This document shows, piece by piece, positions 51,164 through 59,251 of a DNA stretch of 64,000 bases (its first letter is position 1; each line of letters starts with the position of its first letter). Location of the stretch: NCBI RefSeq assembly GCF_003555545.1, contig NZ_CP032157.1, positions 1,306,546 to 1,370,545 on the forward strand, given 5' to 3'. This stretch comes from Paraflavitalea soli. Lineage in GTDB: Bacteria > Bacteroidota > Bacteroidia > Chitinophagales > Chitinophagaceae. Below the pieces are notes generated by a model that was not told the origin of the DNA, ran no database searches, and saw only the letters and a program-made list of their open reading frames with translations. Both the position numbers and the translations under genes were made by a program.

Positions 51164-54100
51164 ATGAGAGCACTGGTTAGCATTTTTGCTGGATTATTGA
51201 TCCTTATATCCCTTTACCAGCTATCCTTTACCTGGTTCGTGAACAAACATGAGAAAAGTTTGGATGCAAAAGCATCTGCCTACATCAAAAAGGCATACAC
51301 TGCCGCCGCGCAAAAATACCCTGGCGATAAAGAAGCCCAGGCTGCTTATCAGGATTCTCTGAATACCTACAAAGCACATTATTACGATAGTTTACGTTCT
51401 GCCACAAAAGAAACTAAAATTACCTGGTGGGGTCAAACTTACCAGAAAGCCAAAGAAAGCGAATTGTTGTTGGGTCTCGACCTTCAGGGCGGTATCAATG
51501 TAACGATGGATGTGGCGTTGGATGGACTGATCAAAGGATTGGCCAATAATCCCAAAGATCCACAGATCACCAAAGCCATTGAAGAAGCCCAACGTTTGAA
51601 GCTGACCAGCGATCAAAACTTTATCAACCTCTTCATCACTGCTTTCAAAACCGTTAATCCCGGCGCTAAACTGGCTCCTCATTTTGCCAAAGCCGGCAAT
51701 AAGTTGAGCGCCAACGCCACCGATGAGCAAGTGATTGCTTATATTAAAGGAAAGGCAAATGCAGCCATGGCTCAAACCTACGAGGTGCTGAGAACGCGTA
51801 TTGATAAATTTGGTGTGGCTCAACCCAGCATCAGCCTGGATGAAAATAAAGGTATCATTACCGTTGAACTGGCTGGCGCCAGCGATCCAGAGCGTGTAAG
51901 GAAATATCTGCAGTCTACTGCCAACCTCCAGTTCTGGGAAGTATATACCATGAATGATGGCATCATACAAAATGGCTTCGTCAATGCTGATAAAGCGTTG
52001 GAAGCTTATTTATATGGTACTACCGCACCCAAAGACAGCAATGTTGTGGTACCCGATTCTCTCAAAGGCACTACGAAGGCTGATTCTATCAAGAGTGCTG
52101 CCGATAGCGCATTGCTGGCATCCCGTTCCAACCCGCTGTTCAGGGTATTGAATCCTGCCCGTCCTTATCAACAAGGCGGTTATCCTGCTTATGTGGGAAT
52201 TGCTGCCATAAAAGATACCGGTAAAGTAAACCAGTACCTTAATATTCCTGCTGTTAAGAATAACTTTCCCGGCAATGTAAAGTTCGTATGGGGCAAGCAG
52301 GAGCGTGATGACAACGGCAAGGCCAGTGAAATCCTCACTTTGTTTGCCATTAAAACCATTCCTGGTAAAGAAGGCGCTCAATTGGAAGGTACTGCCATTG
52401 AAGATGCCCGTCAGGAGTTTGACCAAACTACCAATGAAGTACTGGTAACCATGGATATGAATGATGCCGGTGCCCGCCTTTGGTCTAGCATGACCGAACG
52501 CAACATCGGTAAGCCCATCGCCATTGTACTGGATGATATTGTTTATACAGCTCCTAACGTAAACCAGAAGATCGATGGCGGCCGTTCCCGTATTACTATG
52601 GGCGCCAGCAACGCCAAAAACAGGGCCCTGGTAGTGGAAGAAGCCCAGGATATCGCCAATATCCTGAAATCTGGTAAGGTAGAAGCGGCTGCTAAGATTG
52701 TGCAGGAGCAGGTAGTAGGACCTACCCTGGGTGACGAAGCCGTACACGGTGGTATCATGTCCTTTTCCATCTCTTTCGCCGTGATCTTCCTGCTGATGCT
52801 GGTATATTATAATACAGCTGGTATAATTGCCAATATTGCCCTGATCTTAAACCTGCTGTTTACCGTAGGTGTGCTAAGTGCCATGGGCGCTACACTGACT
52901 GCTCCCGGTATTGCCGGTTTGGTATTGACCATTGGTATGGCAGTAGATACCAACGTAATCATCTTTGAACGTATTAAGGATGAACTGGCGCATGGCAAAT
53001 CCCATGAACAGGCGATCAAGGACGGCTACCGCCGTTCATTACCGCCAGTGCTCGATGCGCACATCACTACCTTATTAACGGCCATCATCCTGGCTATCTA
53101 CGGTCTGGGACCTGTATTGGGCTTTGCCACTACACAGATCATCGGTATCTTGTTGTCCCTGTTCTGTGGTATCCTGGTATCCCGTCTGATCACTGACTTC
53201 TATACTAATAAGAATCGTCACTTCAAATATTTCACCGGTCTTTCCAAGCGCATCTTCCAGCATGCCAGCTACCCATTCATTAAGTTCCGTAAGGTAGCTT
53301 ATGGTATCACAGTAGTAGTACTGATCCTGGGTGTTGCCGCTATCTTCAATGGCTTTGATGAAGGTGTGGAATTTAAAGGTGGAAGAAGCTATGTAGTTAA
53401 TTTTGGCAAACCGATCGATGAAGAAAAAGTCAGGGAAGCTTTGGATAAAACATTCCACAAGGCCCCCCTGATCAAAACGTATGGCAGCCCCAATAAACTG
53501 GAGATCACTACTGATTTTAGGATCAATGAAGAAGGATTGTCTATCGATTCGGCTGTGCGCAATACCCTGTTTAGCGGTCTGAAGCCATTATTGCCCGCAA
53601 ATCTTACCGCGGAAGAGTTTGCCACTACCAAGTGGGTTGAAGGAACCAAGAAGGTTGATCCTACGATCTCTGATGACTTGAAAAGCGGTGCACAATGGGC
53701 TACCTTCTGGTCGCTCCTGATCATCGCCATCTATATCTTTATCCGTTTCCGCGACTGGCGTTATTCACTGGGTACCATCGTGGCCCTGTTGCACGACGTA
53801 TTGGTTACCCTGGCCGTATTCTCCTTCCTGAAAGGCGTGGTGCCTTTCCCATTGGAAATCGACCAGCACTTCATTGCGGCGATCCTGACGGTGATCGGTT
53901 TCTCGATGAACGATACCGTGATCGTATATGACCGTGTGCGTGAATACAGCCATACCATGAAGGGGATGAATAAGGAAACCCTTATCAATAAGGCTATTAA
54001 TGATACGCTGAGCCGTACCATTATGACCTCACTTACCGTGTTCCTTACCATCTTTATCCTGTTCCTGGTAGGTGGTGAAGTAACCAAAGGGTTTGCCTTT

Positions 54101-54271
54101 GCTATGTTGATCGGTGTGGTTACCGGTACCTATTCATCCATCTTTGTTGCGGCTCCCATGCTGGTTGACCTGGCTAAGAACAAGCCCCTGGGTGAAGCCG
54201 ACGCAAAACCTGGCGCTACTGCCCCTGCTGTAAAAGCCAAGGCTCCGGCTGCAACAGCTAAGAAAGCATAA
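51164..54271 (+). CDS. secDF: Fused protein-export membrane protein SecDF
   Basis: 1035 residues, SecD and SecF in one chain, as usual in Bacteroidota. N-terminal TM, SecD motif ELLLGLDLQGGINVTMDVA, periplasmic P1 domain, then SecD helices (AMVDTNVIIFERIKDEL-like motif with the proton-relay Asp in AVDTN). The SecF half starts ~700 (GFDEGVEFKGGRSYVV) and carries FSMNDTVIVYDRVRE. About twelve TM helices in total. An Ala/Lys/Pro-rich tail (~30 residues) follows. It uses proton flow to complete preprotein translocation with SecYEG. Confidence 0.95.
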   Translation: MRALVSIFAGLLILISLYQLSFTWFVNKHEKSLDAKASAYIKKAYTAAAQKYPGDKEAQAAYQDSLNTYKAHYYDSLRSATKETKITWWGQTYQKAKESELLLGLDLQGGINVTMDVALDGLIKGLANNPKDPQITKAIEEAQRLKLTSDQNFINLFITAFKTVNPGAKLAPHFAKAGNKLSANATDEQVIAYIKGKANAAMAQTYEVLRTRIDKFGVAQPSISLDENKGIITVELAGASDPERVRKYLQSTANLQFWEVYTMNDGIIQNGFVNADKALEAYLYGTTAPKDSNVVVPDSLKGTTKADSIKSAADSALLASRSNPLFRVLNPARPYQQGGYPAYVGIAAIKDTGKVNQYLNIPAVKNNFPGNVKFVWGKQERDDNGKASEILTLFAIKTIPGKEGAQLEGTAIEDARQEFDQTTNEVLVTMDMNDAGARLWSSMTERNIGKPIAIVLDDIVYTAPNVNQKIDGGRSRITMGASNAKNRALVVEEAQDIANILKSGKVEAAAKIVQEQVVGPTLGDEAVHGGIMSFSISFAVIFLLMLVYYNTAGIIANIALILNLLFTVGVLSAMGATLTAPGIAGLVLTIGMAVDTNVIIFERIKDELAHGKSHEQAIKDGYRRSLPPVLDAHITTLLTAIILAIYGLGPVLGFATTQIIGILLSLFCGILVSRLITDFYTNKNRHFKYFTGLSKRIFQHASYPFIKFRKVAYGITVVVLILGVAAIFNGFDEGVEFKGGRSYVVNFGKPIDEEKVREALDKTFHKAPLIKTYGSPNKLEITTDFRINEEGLSIDSAVRNTLFSGLKPLLPANLTAEEFATTKWVEGTKKVDPTISDDLKSGAQWATFWSLLIIAIYIFIRFRDWRYSLGTIVALLHDVLVTLAVFSFLKGVVPFPLEIDQHFIAAILTVIGFSMNDTVIVYDRVREYSHTMKGMNKETLINKAINDTLSRTIMTSLTVFLTIFILFLVGGEVTKGFAFAMLIGVVTGTYSSIFVAAPMLVDLAKNKPLGEADAKPGATAPAVKAKAPAATAKKA

Positions 54272-54293
54272 TAATTATGATCTTGTTTATAGT

Positions 54294-54325
54294 ACAAAGC
54301 CTGTGGTTCATACCCACGGGCTTTG
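54294..54325 (+). terminator. Hairpin after secDF
   Basis: ACAAAGCCtGTGG, 6-base loop, CCACgGGCTTTGT; good stem, weak T run. Further on, GTGAATAG/TTGACTATTCAC form another inverted repeat around 54349-54402. Confidence 0.6.
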
Positions 54326-54423
54326 TTGCATTTAAGAGGCCGGACAGTGAATAGGGAATAGTCAATAGATCGACTCAAACGGATTCACTGTTGACTATTC
54401 ACCATTGTCTTGCCCCAAAAAGA

Positions 54424-54449
54424 AACGTCGTCCACCCACGGACGACGTT
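54424..54449 (-). terminator. Terminator of the Lys/Ala-rich secreted protein gene
   Basis: Minus strand: AACGTCGTCC, 6-base loop, GGACGACGTT followed by TCTTTTT; 43 bases after the stop codon at 54493. Confidence 0.8.
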
Positions 54450-54492
54450 CATAAACCCTAACAAAACCGACCTTGCTTTATCGAAAAAGTTA

Positions 54493-54687
54493 CTATGGCT
54501 TAGTAGCTGTTTTATCGTGTTTTTTATGGTGGTGCGCTGCTTTCTTGGTAGTATCCTTGGCAGGAGCTTCCTTAGCAGGAGCAGTTGTTTCTTTCTTAGC
54601 TTTAGGAGCAGGTTTAGGAGTCGTTTGAGCCATTGTCAAGCCGGTTAAAGCTATCACCAGGGTGGCTAACAAAAATACCTTTTTCAT
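54493..54687 (-). CDS. Small secreted Lys/Ala/Pro/His-rich protein
   Basis: 64 residues: a signal peptide (MKKVFLLATLVIALTGLTMAQ) followed by a low-complexity basic mature part (TTPKPAPKAKKETTAPAK, then AAHHHKKHDKTATKP). No fold is expected. Its own strong terminator supports it as a real gene. The His cluster could bind metal; function unknown. Confidence 0.75.
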   Translation of the reverse strand: MKKVFLLATLVIALTGLTMAQTTPKPAPKAKKETTAPAKEAPAKDTTKKAAHHHKKHDKTATKP

Positions 54688-54911
54688 TTTCTGTATATTT
54701 TATGTTGAAAATTGTTGACGGAATAAAGCTATCCAAATAATTAGCCCGTACTCAATTTTTGGGGGTGGTTAACCGCTGTTTAACTTCTGTTAATGAATTG
54801 TTGATGAGCAGTGGAAACCTTTGTAACTTCCCTTAACGATCGGTTAACCAGATAAAAAGAAAATGATAGATAATGCATAGCAAATTTGCCGGAGGTATAT
54901 ATTTAAACGGT

Positions 54912-56177
54912 ATGCGTTCTTCAACCCTCAGGTGGATCATATTGCTGGCAACATTACTGATTGCCCTTATTACTGGTGTCCAGCTATTCTGGCTCAATAA
55001 GGTCTATTCGTTTGAACACAAGACCTTTAATACAAATGTGGTGAAAAGTATCCGGGGGCTTTACGAGGATATGGATATTGCCGATACGCCGGCCAATCAC
55101 CTCCAGGACCTGATAGAGCATCCTTCTCCCGACTATTTCCTGTTTCGGGTGGAAGGGACGTCAATTCCTTACGATTCCCTGGTCTTTTACCTTAAACATG
55201 AACTGAACGATTTTGATGTGCTAACGGATGCGCTTATAGGTTTGTACGATTCAAAGAAGGGTACCTACATTGCTGAGCAATATATACCAGCCGCTGCAGC
55301 CCGGTATGACCCCTCTCATAATGTATTACCGGTGTACCAGCGCGATCACGATTATGTATTGCTGTATTTCCCGCACCGCAATAAATATGTGCTGGCCCAG
55401 ATGAATTTCTGGTTCATCAGTACGGCCATCCTGTTCTTTGTATTGATCAGCCTGGCCATCATCCTTTTCTACTTTTACCGGCAGAAATTCCTGGTAGAAG
55501 TTCAAAAGGATTTTGTCAATAACTTTACCCATGAATTTAAGACCCCCCTGGCGGTCATGAAAATATCATCTGAAGTCCTGCTTCAGGATAAGATTGTGAA
55601 CCAGCCAGAGCGGTTGTTCAAGTACGCCAACATCATCCAGCACCAGACCCAACACCTCCAGAGCCAGGTAGAGCGGCTGCTGCATATCGCTTCCACCGAC
55701 CGGCGGGAACTGCCCATTGAAAAAGTGAGGGTGCCGGTAAAAGAGATCATCGAGCAGGCCGTAGCCAAGATCCAGCCCCTGGTAGACGATAAAGAGGCGC
55801 TGGTGGAAATACAAAGCGCTGAAGAGCCCGGCTATGAACTGCTGGCCGACCGGGTACACCTGGAACTGGCAGTGGTCAACCTGCTGGAAAACGCCCTTAA
55901 ATACTCAACCAAACCCCATGTGATCATCAGTACAGGGCAGGAGGATGGGCACCTGTTTATTTCCGTCAAGGACAATGGTATCGGTATTGAGAAAAAATAC
56001 CAGAAAAATTTATTCAAAAAGTTTTACCGGGTGCCCACCGGCGACGTACATAATGTAAAGGGATTCGGTCTTGGACTGAATTTTGTTAAACGGATCATCG
56101 ATGCTCACCACGGCAGTATCAAAGTGAATAGCCTGCCGGGGATCGGGACTGAATTTAAAATGCTATTCCCGCTTTAA
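54912..56177 (+). CDS. Two-component sensor histidine kinase (RprX-like)
   Basis: 421 residues from ATG 54912; ATG 54873 would add 13 polar residues before the first TM helix. Two TM helices (~7-28 and ~165-187) flank a periplasmic sensor domain. HisKA has NNFTHEFKTPLAVMK with the phospho-His at ~207; HATPase has the N box LLENALKYS, DNGIGIEKKYQ and GFGLGLNFVKRIID. The response regulator gene follows after 7 bases. It resembles RprX/RprY, found throughout this phylum. Confidence 0.9.
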   Translation: MRSSTLRWIILLATLLIALITGVQLFWLNKVYSFEHKTFNTNVVKSIRGLYEDMDIADTPANHLQDLIEHPSPDYFLFRVEGTSIPYDSLVFYLKHELNDFDVLTDALIGLYDSKKGTYIAEQYIPAAAARYDPSHNVLPVYQRDHDYVLLYFPHRNKYVLAQMNFWFISTAILFFVLISLAIILFYFYRQKFLVEVQKDFVNNFTHEFKTPLAVMKISSEVLLQDKIVNQPERLFKYANIIQHQTQHLQSQVERLLHIASTDRRELPIEKVRVPVKEIIEQAVAKIQPLVDDKEALVEIQSAEEPGYELLADRVHLELAVVNLLENALKYSTKPHVIISTGQEDGHLFISVKDNGIGIEKKYQKNLFKKFYRVPTGDVHNVKGFGLGLNFVKRIIDAHHGSIKVNSLPGIGTEFKMLFPL

Positions 56178-56184
56178 TAAAACT

Positions 56185-56901
56185 ATGCAAGCCATGTTAA
56201 CAAGAAAAGGCAGGGTATTATTGGCTGAAGACGACCTTTCTTTGAGCTATGTGATCAAGGACAATCTGGTAGATGCCGGGTATGAGGTAATTGTGTGTCC
56301 CGACGGACAAACCGCTATTGATCAATTTGAAAAGGGCCGTTTCGACATCTGCCTGCTGGATGTGATGATGCCCAATAAAGACGGATTTAGCGTAGCCCGT
56401 AAGATCCGCCAGCACAGCGATGTGATCCCCATCCTCTTCCTCACCGCACGTTCTATGGAAGAAGACCGGATCAAGGGGTTTTTATCCGGCGCCGACGATT
56501 ATATTACCAAGCCCTTCAGCATGCAGGAACTTTTGCTGCGGATGGACGTATTTATGCGTCGTACCCGGAAACTGGCTGCCGATCATGTGCAGCAATTCAC
56601 CATTGGAAAACTCACCTTCTCCTATACGGATCTTAAATTGAACGCCCCGGATGAGAGCTTTACCCTCACCCAAAAGGAAGCCGATCTCCTCAAATTCCTC
56701 TGCGAGCATGCCAACCATATTTTAAAACGGGAGGAAGTACTCCTCAATGTTTGGGGAAAGGACGACTATTTCCTGGGCAGGAGTATGGATGTTTTCATGA
56801 CCAAGCTCCGCAAGTATTTTAAAGCCGATCCCGACGTACTGTTGGAAACCATTCACGGCGTGGGCTTCCGTTTTAATGCTGCTGTTCAGGTGCCTGCCTG
56901 A
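56185..56901 (+). CDS. OmpR/PhoB-family response regulator (RprY-like)
   Basis: 238 residues from ATG 56185 (an internal Met at 56194 is also possible). Receiver domain with LAEDDLSLSYVI, phospho-Asp in LLDVMMPNKDG (~59) and Lys in YITKPFSMQELL. The winged-helix effector domain (~140-235) ends TIHGVGFRFNA. It is the partner of the upstream kinase. Confidence 0.92.
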   Translation: MQAMLTRKGRVLLAEDDLSLSYVIKDNLVDAGYEVIVCPDGQTAIDQFEKGRFDICLLDVMMPNKDGFSVARKIRQHSDVIPILFLTARSMEEDRIKGFLSGADDYITKPFSMQELLLRMDVFMRRTRKLAADHVQQFTIGKLTFSYTDLKLNAPDESFTLTQKEADLLKFLCEHANHILKREEVLLNVWGKDDYFLGRSMDVFMTKLRKYFKADPDVLLETIHGVGFRFNAAVQVPA

Positions 56902-57070
56902 CATGCCTTCCCGGGTATACGATTTGCACTTATATAGTGAATGGATTCTTTTAGCATTCCGCTAACAAATTTGAATGATTTGTTATTGACTACCATGTAG
57001 TTAAACCGTGGAATGAAAATTGAATCTCATATAGGGAAGCTAGATTTTATTCACTATAAAGCGCTCTTTT

Positions 57071-57703
57071 ATGAAAAAGCTAATCGTACCGGCCAGTATG
57101 GCCATTATGATACTCCTGGCTGCCTGTTCTTCCACCAAGGTTACTTCTTCCTGGAAATCGGATGAGGCCAACAAATTGAACTACCGCCAGGTGCTGGTAT
57201 TGGGACTAATGCCCAATAAAGACCGCAGCATACGTATGAACATGGAAAATGAACTGGCCGAAGAGCTGAAAGGCTCAGGTGTCAATGCCATTGCAGCCAG
57301 TACTGTTTTTTCCCCCAACCAGCTAAACAATATGAACGAACAGCGGGCCCTTCGCTTTTTGCGCAACAAAGGGTATGATGCTGTAATGACCATCGTATTG
57401 CTGGACAAGGCCAAAGAAAAGAATTATGTACCCGGTAATGTATCCTACCAGCCTTATGGCGGTTATTACAGCCGCTTCTGGGGCTATTACCGTACCGTCT
57501 ACGGCAGGGTCTATACACCGGGCTATTATACCACCAGTACCAATTATTTCTGGGAAAGCAACCTTTACAGTGTCGCTGATAACAAAATGCTCTATTCGGT
57601 CCAATCCAAATCTTTTGATCCTTCGGAGGATAAAATTGGCCGCGACTATGCCAAACAGATCACCCGCGATATGCTAAAGCAAGGTGTGTTGGTTAAAAAA
57701 TAA
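57071..57703 (+). CDS. Tyr-rich lipoprotein, paralogue of the protein at 16521
   Basis: 210 residues with lipobox ILLAACS. It shares with the 16521-17177 product the KVTSSWKSDE start, VMTIVLLDKAKEKNYVPGN centre, a Tyr/Gly-rich stretch (YQPYGGYYSRFWGYYRTVYG), YFWESNLYS and a basic LKQGVLVKK end. No known function. Upstream lie a small dyad AACAAAT-N7-ATTTGTT (56964-56984) and a separated inverted repeat TATAGTGAAT (56933) / ATTCACTATA (57049). It follows the RprXY-like pair on the same strand and might belong to its regulon (inference). Confidence 0.7.
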   Translation: MKKLIVPASMAIMILLAACSSTKVTSSWKSDEANKLNYRQVLVLGLMPNKDRSIRMNMENELAEELKGSGVNAIAASTVFSPNQLNNMNEQRALRFLRNKGYDAVMTIVLLDKAKEKNYVPGNVSYQPYGGYYSRFWGYYRTVYGRVYTPGYYTTSTNYFWESNLYSVADNKMLYSVQSKSFDPSEDKIGRDYAKQITRDMLKQGVLVKK

Positions 57704-57737
57704 ATCTAGATAACCTGCATAAAAATAAATGAATCAA

Positions 57738-57772
57738 TAAAATAGTCTCTTTATGCGGGAGGCTATTTTATT
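57738..57772. terminator. Hairpin terminator between convergent genes
   Basis: AAAATAG-tCTC, short loop, GgAG-gCTATTTTATTTG, between the 57071 gene (rightward) and the CheB gene (leftward, stop at 57824). Confidence 0.7.
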
Positions 57773-57823
57773 TGTGGGTAGGTGTTCGGGATGCTGAATA
57801 CAGGGAGCAATGGCTCCTTTAGA

Positions 57824-58414
57824 TCAGGTGTTAAGGAATAAGCTGTTTATAAAGCCAGCCAGCTGATCGGCGGGGAGCACTTTATCTACCTGTACCTGCT
57901 CCACTGCCTGCCGGGGCATATAATCGACATCGGCCGAATCGGGGTCCTGCACCAGGCAGGTGCCTCCATGGCTTTTGATGCTTTTCATACCATCTACTCC
58001 ATCGGCATTGGCGCCCGAAAGTAAGATGCCCAGCAGGGAAGGCCCATAGGCCTCCGCGGCGGATTCAAACGTGATATCAATACTTGGACGACTGTAATTC
58101 ACTTTTTCCGATACATCGAGGGAAAAGGTATGGTCTTTTTCCAGCAACAGGTGGTAATCGGTAGGGGCTATGTAAATCGTATTGGGCTCAACCGGTTCCT
58201 TTTCTTCTGCTTCCTTTACCGGCCAGGTGCTCTTGGCGTTGAGGAGGTCTACCAGTATTTCATCATTGGAAGGCTTGCGGTGGGTAACGATAATGATGGC
58301 CACCGGCAGGCGGGGATGAAGGGCCGGTATCAGTTTTAATATAACATCCAGGCTACCGGCGGAACCGCCGATAACGATCAGTTGGATAACAGGTATTATG
58401 CTATTTTCCGCCAT
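57824..58414 (-). CDS. CheB-type methylesterase domain protein without receiver
   Basis: 196 residues covering only the CheB catalytic domain. The active-site Ser is in GGSAGSLD (~14-20), His in VTHRKPSND, and Asp in LLSGANADGVDGM. The usual N-terminal receiver domain is absent. It starts inside the end of the CheR gene (19-base overlap), so the two are translated together. In this setting (CheR, CheB, hybrid kinases, no flagellar or MCP genes) it probably tunes a sensory kinase complex rather than taxis. Confidence 0.9.
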   Translation of the reverse strand: MAENSIIPVIQLIVIGGSAGSLDVILKLIPALHPRLPVAIIIVTHRKPSNDEILVDLLNAKSTWPVKEAEEKEPVEPNTIYIAPTDYHLLLEKDHTFSLDVSEKVNYSRPSIDITFESAAEAYGPSLLGILLSGANADGVDGMKSIKSHGGTCLVQDPDSADVDYMPRQAVEQVQVDKVLPADQLAGFINSLFLNT

Positions 58415-59217
58415 ATCCTTTCTTTATTGTCCAGCTGTTTGTATTTACGGAAAATGGGTGCATACTTCAGGTTTTCTTTGGCGCCCAGGGCCAGGAACCC
58501 CAAAGAGTCCAGGCTGTCATCAAATAATTGCAAGGCGTTGTTTTGAAGGTTCCTGTCGAAGTAGATCAATACGTTCCGGCAAAAGATGAGTTGAAATTCA
58601 TTGAAGGAACTGTCTGAAACAAGGTTGTGGGTAGCTACCACCATTTTGGCGGCCAGCTTTTCATCAAACTTGGCCCAGTCATACTTGGCGGTATAATATT
58701 GGGAGAAATCCTGTTTGCCGCCCGATTGGATATAATTCTCTGAATACTGTTTTATAAAACGCAAAGGGAAAATGCCTTTGCGCAGCCGTTCCAAAACACC
58801 CGGATTGATATCGGTGGCATACAACAGGGATTTCTTCAGCAAGCCTGCCTCCTGCAACAGAATAGCCATGGAGTACACTTCTTCCCCGGTAGAGCAGCCG
58901 GCATGCCAGATGCGTATAAATGGGTGGGTAGCCAGTACAGGCAGCACTTCTTCCCGTATGGCTTTGTAGAAAGAAGGGTCACGGAACATTTCGGTCACAT
59001 TGACGGTGATCTCTTCCACAAAGCGGCGGAAGTAAGTGCTGTCGGTTTGTATCTGTCTTCTGAACTGTTCAAACGAGGTGAATTTATCCAACGCGTATAA
59101 ACGGTTGATCCTTCTTTTCAGGGAAGCTTTGGAATAGTCGTTAAAGTCATACCCATACCTTTCCAGCACATTCTGGAGCAGTATATCCATTTCCTTGTCC
59201 TGTATTTCAAATTCCAC
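58396..59217 (-). CDS. CheR-type protein-glutamate methyltransferase
   Basis: 273 residues. N-terminal helical CheR domain (ILLQNVLERYGYDFNDYS), then the Rossmann SAM-binding domain with IRIWHAGCSTGEEVYSMAI (~100-118), YATDINPGVLERL, and IFCRNVLIYF. It methylates Glu side chains of sensor proteins in classical systems. It is 34 bases downstream of the hybrid kinase gene and overlaps CheB. Confidence 0.92.
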   Translation of the reverse strand: MEFEIQDKEMDILLQNVLERYGYDFNDYSKASLKRRINRLYALDKFTSFEQFRRQIQTDSTYFRRFVEEITVNVTEMFRDPSFYKAIREEVLPVLATHPFIRIWHAGCSTGEEVYSMAILLQEAGLLKKSLLYATDINPGVLERLRKGIFPLRFIKQYSENYIQSGGKQDFSQYYTAKYDWAKFDEKLAAKMVVATHNLVSDSSFNEFQLIFCRNVLIYFDRNLQNNALQLFDDSLDSLGFLALGAKENLKYAPIFRKYKQLDNKERIWRKIA

Positions 59218-59251
59218 GGCTATTGTTTTAAGTAGCTGCTATCGCCGGCTG

